Part shown: piece after piece, positions 35,093 to 39,496 of the stretch
Layout of the letters: every line of letters begins with the position of its first letter
How positions within the stretch are numbered: the stretch's first letter is position 1
From: an uncultured Lachnospiraceae bacterium
GTDB lineage: Bacteria; Bacillota; Clostridia; Lachnospirales; Lachnospiraceae
NCBI GenBank assembly: GCA_902762955.1
Contig: CACWQH010000023.1
Span: 1 to 39,496, forward strand
DNA length: 39,496 bases
Reading direction: 5' to 3'
Notes under the pieces: generated by a model
The model's database searches: none
Seen by the model: only the letters and a program-made list of their open reading frames with translations
Told to the model about the DNA's origin: nothing
Program-made: the position numbers and the translations under genes

Positions 35093-35122
35093 AAAAAACT
35101 CTCGCGCTACGCAGCACGAGAG
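35093..35122 (-). terminator. attenuator hairpin between the L10 leader and rplJ
   Basis: CTCTCG...CGAGAG stem (35099-35122) with inner CTACG/CGTAG-type pairs and a T6 run on the minus strand (A-run 35093-35098). It fits a terminator controlled by L10-L12 binding to the leader. Confidence 0.75.
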
Positions 35123-35217
35123 TAAAAATACGCTAAATCTTTTGACTTTACGATTCTTCCTCGGTAGGCGTTTACTCCTTATGCCTTGCGGCACCTACTG
35201 TCTACGGCAGCTCATCG
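35123..35217 (-). ncRNA. ribosomal protein L10 leader (L10-L12 binding, cis-regulatory)
   Basis: On the minus strand the leader starts near the predicted +1 and contains GCCGTAGACAGTAGGTGCC followed by CCTACCGAGGAAGAA, the conserved core of L10 leaders (kink-turn side with AGUAGGUGCC and CCUACCGAGG). The AGTAGG and CCTACC segments pair. Boundaries are approximate. Confidence 0.85.
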
Positions 35218-35223
35218 AGTGAC

Positions 35224-35252
35224 ATAGTACCATAGAGAATAATCGTTGTCAA
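35224..35252 (-). promoter_or_regulatory. sigma-A promoter of rplJL
   Basis: Minus strand TTGACA (35247-35252), 17-base spacer, TACTAT (35224-35229). A-rich AAAAAATAAT lies just upstream of the -35, like an UP element. Confidence 0.75.
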
Positions 35253-35253
35253 G

Positions 35254-35376
35254 GATTATTTTTTGTTCAGACTGATTATTTTTTGTTCAGACTGGTTATT
35301 ATTTAGACTGATTATTTTTTCAGACTAATTATTTTTGCTCAAATTGATTATTATTTGAACCGATTAATTATTTTCC
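35254..35376. repeat. degenerate 16-20 bp tandem repeats with phased A/T tracts
   Basis: About seven units of the type GATTATTTTTTGTTCAGACT. The first two (35254-35273 and 35274-35293) are identical 20-mers; later ones are 16, 17, 19 and 16 bases, and the last runs into the 3' end of the amidase gene (stop 35368-35370). The T-tracts recur about every one and a half to two helical turns, upstream of the rplJ promoter. Confidence 0.85.
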
Positions 35377-36381
35377 GATTACAATAAGTGTCTCATAACC
35401 TCTGTCCCGAAGCTCGCGTGCCGCAATAAGTGCCTCCTCTATCGTTTCATAGCTTCCGGTTCTTACCTGAAACAAATCTTCATCCTCAAATACAGTTACA
35501 GGATAACCTGTATTTATAAGATTATTCATTTGATAATTAGCCGAGCCTAAGGTTCTGTATATACCGACGAGGAGTTGATAATTGCCATTTATGTCGTTTT
35601 CACCGGTTGGCACATCCTTTATATATCCCTCATAGTTTGAGTTGTCTGTAGGTTCATCGTTATCAGGTGAGCTGTCTTCCGGTGAATCGTCAACTATCGA
35701 ATCCTCTTCAGTTGAGTCATTGACAATTGAATTATCTCTAATTAAATTATCTCTTTCTAAATCATCGGTAGACGAGGTGTCTATTTCACCACCATCCATT
35801 GTATTTATAACATTTACCGTATTATTCTGTGCTTCGCTTTTCAAGCCGGCTGCTTTTATGACATCATCTATTCCGGTTGCGATTGCATTGGCAGTTTCAT
35901 CAAACTGACTGTCAAACCTGGCATTATCCTCATCATTATTTATAAATCCGGTTTCAACAAGTATTGCAGGCATCTTGGTACGTCTTAGAACTGCAAGGTT
36001 CGGTCTTTCCACAACATTTATATTTCTATACCCAACCTTTTCGAGCTCATTATTGACACTTCTTGCCAGATCTGCCTTAAGCCCTACATCCTCATATACA
36101 AGTGTCTGTACTCCTTTATAGGTGTTTGGTGTCGGAGATGAATTACGATGTATCGATACAAATAAATCAGCATTACTGTCATTTCCTATCCTTGCCTTTT
36201 GAACAGGTGAATCATATACATCTGTTGTTCTGGTATACTCAACGTCATATCCTTTTTCAGAAAGCAACTCACCAACTGCAAGAGCAAGCCGAAGTGTATC
36301 ATCCTTCTCAAGTCTTCCGTTATAGGAAGCTCCACCGTCATATCCGCCATGTCCGGCATCCACCATTATTTTATAAGCCAT
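35368..36381 (-). CDS. N-acetylmuramoyl-L-alanine amidase (Amidase_3) with C-terminal SPOR domain, CwlC-like, no signal peptide
   Basis: 337 residues. Amidase_3 domain about 1-180: zinc ligands H11 (DAGHGG), E25 (GRLEKD) and H78 (SIHRNSS), catalytic E143 (LVETGF). A Ser/Asp-rich acidic linker (about 200-260) with repeated DNSIV/DDS elements leads to a SPOR domain (NYQLLVGIYRTLGSANYQM...VRTGSYETIEEALIAARELRDRGYETLIVIGK). The protein begins MAYKIMVDAGHGG with no signal peptide or membrane anchor, like CwlC of Bacillus, a mother-cell amidase released by lysis late in sporulation. The presence of sigK in the window agrees with that. ATG with AGGTAG. Confidence 0.88.
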   Translation of the reverse strand: MAYKIMVDAGHGGYDGGASYNGRLEKDDTLRLALAVGELLSEKGYDVEYTRTTDVYDSPVQKARIGNDSNADLFVSIHRNSSPTPNTYKGVQTLVYEDVGLKADLARSVNNELEKVGYRNINVVERPNLAVLRRTKMPAILVETGFINNDEDNARFDSQFDETANAIATGIDDVIKAAGLKSEAQNNTVNVINTMDGGEIDTSSTDDLERDNLIRDNSIVNDSTEEDSIVDDSPEDSSPDNDEPTDNSNYEGYIKDVPTGENDINGNYQLLVGIYRTLGSANYQMNNLINTGYPVTVFEDEDLFQVRTGSYETIEEALIAARELRDRGYETLIVIGK

Positions 36382-36426
36382 AAATCTACCTATATAATAA
36401 TCTTTTTTACATTATATTATTAACCG

Positions 36427-36483
36427 TCAAAAAAGATGTGTAAAAAATATAATATCAAAAAAGGATGTGCAAAAAATATAATA
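36427..36483. repeat. tandem duplication of a 28/29-bp unit upstream of the amidase gene
   Basis: 36427-36454 and 36455-36483 are adjacent copies with two differences (an extra G, and T to C) around GATGTG and AAAAAATATAATA. They lie between the nuclease terminator and the amidase start, possibly as part of its promoter region. Confidence 0.75.
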
Positions 36484-36494
36484 TACTTAATATG

Positions 36495-36529
36495 AAAAAA
36501 ACGAGAGAGCCTTTATTAAAAGCTCTCTC
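36495..36529 (-). terminator. intrinsic terminator after the nuclease gene
   Basis: GAGAGAGC (36503-36510) pairs with GCTCTCTC (36522-36529); on the minus strand the stem is followed by seven T's. It lies 8 bases past the nuclease stop. Confidence 0.85.
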
Positions 36530-36537
36530 AATCCTTT

Positions 36538-37392
36538 TTATTCTGCTTCCAGCCGGCTTTCTCCGGTGCTGTAATCTATTTCGATACCCGGCTGAACATT
36601 ATATACAAATACATTGAAATAAACACCCATTCCATTATCCTCAACCGAGCACGCCTCCATAAGAACACCCGTGGCAATAAGATTATCACCCTTATATACA
36701 GGAGTGACTCTGTACATTACATGATTTCCGGTCATCTCAACATATCTTGCCACCATGTTTTCAAACGGCAACATACCTTCTGTATTGAAGTATTCTGTTC
36801 CGGTTATAAAATTTCTTTTATCCGAGTTTTCTCCTGTAAGCTGATAGTCTATAAGGTGGCATCTGTAATATAGGTAGCTTTCATTTATCACATCGTCATA
36901 TTTTACCATATGCCATCCGGATGGTTTTATATCTCCTATCTCTCCACGTTCTTCGGTAGGGATAATATCAATTCCTATGCAGGCATTTGCTTCACCGCAA
37001 CGTCCTAACTCATCCAGCTCGCTTAAATTTTCAAAAGATTCGGTCTTTAACTCATCCTCTGTGAAAAAAGGAGCATTAAAGTTAACCTGAGCATATGGTT
37101 CATCGATATATTCCGGTATTTCTTCACCTCTTATAACTATTCCGGCTGTTGATACATTTTCTTCAGAAAAAGCGACTTGAGAGCTTTCTGTATCATTTTC
37201 ATCACCCTCTGAATCCGAAACCGTTTTATCAACATCAGTGTCAGAAGCAGGCGTAACCGACTCTGTATCATTTGCCCCTCTTTTTATGACAAGCTGGTCC
37301 TCATCCTTTCTCTTTCCGGATACAACTATAAATATTATATATGCTGCTATTACCAATATTATAATAGGTAGTATTATTTTGATTTTTTTCAT
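36538..37392 (-). CDS. membrane-anchored DNA/RNA non-specific endonuclease (EndA-like)
   Basis: 284 residues: short cytoplasmic end, membrane helix (about 5-25), an acidic low-complexity linker (about 38-80), then a nuclease domain. PSGWHMVKYDDVINESYLYYRCHLIDYQLTGENSDKRNFITGTEYFN is the family core; His179 in RCH is the general base and Asn194 a candidate metal ligand; DRGH of Serratia nuclease is YRCH here, a variant common in Clostridia. In streptococci EndA-type nucleases act at the cell surface in DNA uptake or degradation. ATG with GGAG. Single-gene unit with clear promoter and terminator. Confidence 0.85.
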   Translation of the reverse strand: MKKIKIILPIIILVIAAYIIFIVVSGKRKDEDQLVIKRGANDTESVTPASDTDVDKTVSDSEGDENDTESSQVAFSEENVSTAGIVIRGEEIPEYIDEPYAQVNFNAPFFTEDELKTESFENLSELDELGRCGEANACIGIDIIPTEERGEIGDIKPSGWHMVKYDDVINESYLYYRCHLIDYQLTGENSDKRNFITGTEYFNTEGMLPFENMVARYVEMTGNHVMYRVTPVYKGDNLIATGVLMEACSVEDNGMGVYFNVFVYNVQPGIEIDYSTGESRLEAE

Positions 37393-37443
37393 TTTACTTC
37401 TCCAAACAGATTAATAATAAAGCACGAAATCACTACATCTGGT

Positions 37444-37473
37444 ATTATAAACCTTACCATATACAAAATGCAA
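37444..37473 (-). promoter_or_regulatory. sigma-A promoter of the nuclease gene
   Basis: Minus strand TTGCAT (37468-37473), 18-base spacer, TATAAT (37444-37449), about 52 bases upstream of the start. Confidence 0.6.
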
Positions 37474-37509
37474 GGGTAATAAGAAAAAACATTTTACCAT
37501 TTTCATGCC

Positions 37510-37538
37510 TTGTAGCATTTACAAAAATATGGTATACT
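37510..37538 (+). promoter_or_regulatory. sigma-A promoter of the GH13 gene
   Basis: TTGTAG (37510-37515), 17-base spacer, TATACT (37533-37538). It predicts a leader of about 97 bases containing the palindrome at 37543-37556 and a GAAA-loop hairpin. Confidence 0.55.
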
Positions 37539-37542
37539 TCAC

Positions 37543-37556
37543 AAGTCTTAAGACTT
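37543..37556. promoter_or_regulatory. 14-bp perfect palindrome at the GH13 start site, candidate operator
   Basis: AAGTCTTAAGACTT is fully self-complementary and covers the predicted +1. A repressor dimer bound here would block transcription; the regulator is not in the window and the sequence is not the common LacI-family operator. Confidence 0.45.
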
Positions 37557-37586
37557 ATTAAACAGTTGGACAGACTCAGGCACATT

Positions 37587-37604
37587 TGCTTTAGAAATAA
37601 AGCA
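37587..37604 (+). promoter_or_regulatory. GAAA-tetraloop hairpin in the GH13 leader
   Basis: TGCTTTA, GAAA, TAAAGCA form a perfect 7-bp stem closed by a GNRA loop, 37 bases before the start codon. Role unknown. Confidence 0.45.
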
Positions 37605-37641
37605 TAAGCAAAATTATACAAACAGTTAGGAGGACGCTTAT

Positions 37642-38952
37642 ATGTGGGCTTATGAAAGTGTATTTTACCAGATTTATCCTTTGGGATTTTGTGGTGCACC
37701 ATTTGAAAATGATGGGGTTCTCACTCACAGAATCGAAAAGGTAAATGACTGGATACCTCATATGAAAAAGCTTGGTATCAACGCAATCTATTTTTCCCCT
37801 GTATTTGAGTCGGATACTCACGGCTACAATACAAGAGACTATTCAAAAATCGACACCCGTCTCGGAACCAACGAAGATTTCAAGGAGCTTTGTAACAATC
37901 TTCATGAAAACGGAATAAAGGTAGTTCTTGACGGTGTATTTAACCATGTAGGCAGAGGCTTTTGGGCATTTCAGGATGTCTTAGAAAAAAGATGGGACAG
38001 TCCATACAAGGATTGGTTTCATATAAGCTTTGATGGAAATTCCAATTACAATGACGGTCTCTGGTACGAAGGCTGGGAAGGAAATTATGACCTTGTAAAG
38101 CTAAACTTAAGAAATGAAGCTGTCATCCAGCATATTTTTGAAAATGTAAAGAAATGGATCGAAGAATTTGACATCGACGGATTAAGACTTGATGTGGCGT
38201 ACTGCCTTGACCATGATTTTATCAGAAGACTCCGCAGCCACTGTGACGGACTCAAGGATGAGTTCTTATTACTTGGAGAATTATTACACGGAGACTACAA
38301 CGTATTTGTAAACGACTCCATGCTTCACAGTGCCACAAACTATATGTGCTACAAGGGTCTTTACTCAAGCTTTAATTCCATGAATATGTTTGAAATCATA
38401 CATAGTCTTCTTCAACAATTCGGACCGGAAGAATGGACCAGATATAAAGGAAAGCATTTCCTTTCCTTCGTGGATAACCACGATGTAACAAGGGTTGCCA
38501 GCATCCTTACCAACAAGAATCATCTTCCGCTCATTTACGCCCTCGCATTTGGTATGCCGGGCTTCCCATGTGTTTACTACGGAAGTGAATGGGGTGCGGA
38601 AGGCAGAAAAGAAGAAGGCGATCCATCCCTTAGAAGAAGCTACGATGCTCCTGAATGGAACGAACTAACCGACTGGATAGCAAAGCTTGCCGAAGCAAAG
38701 AAAAAAAGCCATGCACTCAACTACGGCGGCTTCCGTTCAGTAGTCCTCACCAACCACCAGTGCATCTTCGAAAGAAAGACCGATGACGAACGTGTTCTCG
38801 TAGCCATCAACGCAAGCGATGCCCCATACACCGCACACTTCGATGCAGGCTGCGGAATGGCTGTCGACCTAATCACAGGCGAACCTCACGACTTCGGAGG
38901 CGGCTCCGAACTTCCACCTTACAGTGCCGCTTTCTGGAAGATGGAGCGCTAA
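37642..38952 (+). CDS. GH13 alpha-amylase-family enzyme, intracellular
   Basis: 436 residues from ATG with AGGAGG 9 bases upstream. Starts directly at the barrel (SVFYQIYPLGFCGAP) with no signal peptide and no N-terminal starch-binding domain. GH13 regions: I DGVFNH (97-102), II LRLDVAY with nucleophile D184, III LLGELLHGD with acid/base E213, IV FVDNHD with D278. A short C-terminal beta domain closes the protein. It probably hydrolyses imported maltodextrins in the cytoplasm; exact specificity (neopullulanase, cyclomaltodextrinase, maltogenic amylase) cannot be read. The 3' half is richer in G/C and in C-ending codons than other genes here, suggesting strong expression. Confidence 0.9.
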   Translation: MWAYESVFYQIYPLGFCGAPFENDGVLTHRIEKVNDWIPHMKKLGINAIYFSPVFESDTHGYNTRDYSKIDTRLGTNEDFKELCNNLHENGIKVVLDGVFNHVGRGFWAFQDVLEKRWDSPYKDWFHISFDGNSNYNDGLWYEGWEGNYDLVKLNLRNEAVIQHIFENVKKWIEEFDIDGLRLDVAYCLDHDFIRRLRSHCDGLKDEFLLLGELLHGDYNVFVNDSMLHSATNYMCYKGLYSSFNSMNMFEIIHSLLQQFGPEEWTRYKGKHFLSFVDNHDVTRVASILTNKNHLPLIYALAFGMPGFPCVYYGSEWGAEGRKEEGDPSLRRSYDAPEWNELTDWIAKLAEAKKKSHALNYGGFRSVVLTNHQCIFERKTDDERVLVAINASDAPYTAHFDAGCGMAVDLITGEPHDFGGGSELPPYSAAFWKMER

Positions 38953-38976
38953 ATTCCGGTTTGTCGGGCAAGGGGA

Positions 38977-39143
38977 GTCGATTATAGAGGATGGTATGCA
39001 CGAGGCTGGCTATAAGCAAAGGTACACGCATAGCACGTTCGCACTCTTTGAAACCTGTAGGAGTACTAAGCTCATAAGTTTCAAACGGCTATGCTTAGCA
39101 CCTTGCTTATAGCCAGCCTCGTACATACCGCTCTATAATCGAC
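38977..39143. repeat. 167-bp palindromic element (long hairpin) after the GH13 gene
   Basis: Outer arms 38977-39034 and 39087-39143 are reverse complements over about 57 bases with few mismatches (shared core CGAGGCTGGCTATAAGCA). An inner TTTGAAAC/GTTTCAAA stem closes on a loop of about 23 bases. It starts 25 bases after the GH13 stop and has no coding capacity of its own. Structurally like the element at 33721-33934 but of different sequence. Confidence 0.85.
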
Positions 39144-39326
39144 ACGCTTCGCGTGATGATATACTTGATAATTAACTATTATAGAATATTTGATATTTGA
39201 TATTTAATAATAGTTAATATTATTTAATATTTAACTATTATTTAAAGCTGACCTTTTTTATACTTATTATATCGTTAATGTCGGTTAGGGCACTTGGTTT
39301 ACATAAGATTATATCAAAGTAATAAA
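39144..39326. other. AT-rich intergenic stretch with short repeats
   Basis: No gene seen. 39160-39245 is nearly all A/T with TTAACTATTAT and ATAATAGTTAA in both orientations and TTGATAT/TTTAATAT repeats; a small CGCTTCGCG hairpin touches its left edge. Confidence 0.6.
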
Positions 39327-39496
39327 AGAAGACAAGCAGGTAACAAAAGCAGTAAAAAAGGAGAATTTGTTACCAGCTTAAATAAAACCAAAGCATCAAA
39401 AGAAGACAAACTGGTAACAAAAGTGGCAAAAAAGCAAGTTTTGTTACCTGCTTAAAGAAAATCCAAGCATCAAGAGAAGACAAACTGGTAACAAAA
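39327..39496. repeat. 74-bp tandem repeat with internal stem, running off the window
   Basis: AGAAGACAA recurs at 39327, 39401 and 39475, an exact 74-base period (two full units plus 22 bases). Each full unit holds GGTAACAAA and, about 20 bases on, TTTGTTACC, forming a stem. 74 is not a multiple of three and no frame stays open, so this is not a protein repeat. Confidence 0.85.

Noticed and set aside
37543-37556. Catabolite-responsive (cre) site
   Set aside because: The palindrome AAGTCTTAAGACTT lacks the TGNAANCGNTNNCA pattern.
38924-39112. Short ORF running from the GH13 end into the palindrome
   Set aside because: Starts inside the GH13 gene in another frame and is read through a hairpin arm; no ribosome site.
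39327-39496. CRISPR-like array
   Set aside because: Units are directly joined with a 74-base period and no unique spacers; the repeat is too long and no cas gene is present.

Overview
The window looks like chromosomal DNA of a low-GC Clostridia (Bacillota), most likely Lachnospiraceae. Reasons: AT-rich sequence with strong GGAGG-type ribosome sites and frequent TTG starts, an rplJ-rplL-rpoB-rpoC block with an L10 leader, an ireB-ruvX-DUF1292-mltG-trmR-trhP block with the gene order known from Bacillota, and a sigma-K-type sporulation factor. I did not identify genus or species, and no tRNA, rRNA, CRISPR array or transposase was seen.

Layout. 1-644: start of a PilB/GspE-type ATPase (cut by the window edge). 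748-2529: a GT-C membrane glycosyltransferase. 2698-3663: an FkbM methyltransferase, the only plus-strand gene in this part. 3698-17692: a tightly packed minus-strand run of 15 genes. In transcription order these are carboxyltransferase, two NeuD/PglD-like proteins, FabD-like acyltransferase, carrier protein, SDR reductase, amino-acid adenylating enzyme, second carrier protein, KAS III, formyltransferase, DegT aminotransferase, three GT2 glycosyltransferases and a Wzx-type flippase. The central reading is that it makes an amino-deoxy sugar carrying an unusual acyl group, built by a dedicated miniature FAS/NRPS-like line, and puts it into a lipid-linked surface glycan that the flippase exports. 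This is the best candidate for an undescribed system in the window.

17856-24159: sigK (plus) converges on a minus-strand operon ireB-ruvX-DUF1292-rnj-ylbF-mltG-like-trmR-trhP (RNA decay, tRNA wobble modification, cell-wall regulation). 24352-25698: a GT87-type membrane glycosyltransferase from a clear divergent promoter. 25811-35252: rpoC, rpoB, rplL and rplJ with an L10 leader, attenuator and consensus promoters. 35368-37392: a signal-less CwlC-like amidase with a SPOR domain and a membrane-anchored non-specific nuclease. 37642-38952: an intracellular GH13 amylase.

Non-coding structure is rich: a 214-bp near-perfect palindrome between rplL and rpoB, a second unrelated 167-bp palindrome after the amylase, a 74-bp tandem array with internal stems at the right edge, 22-bp repeats between rplJ and rplL, A/T-tract repeats upstream of the rplJ promoter, and two convergent gene pairs whose terminators lie inside coding sequence. 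All assignments come from reading sequence and motifs by eye; no database search was run.
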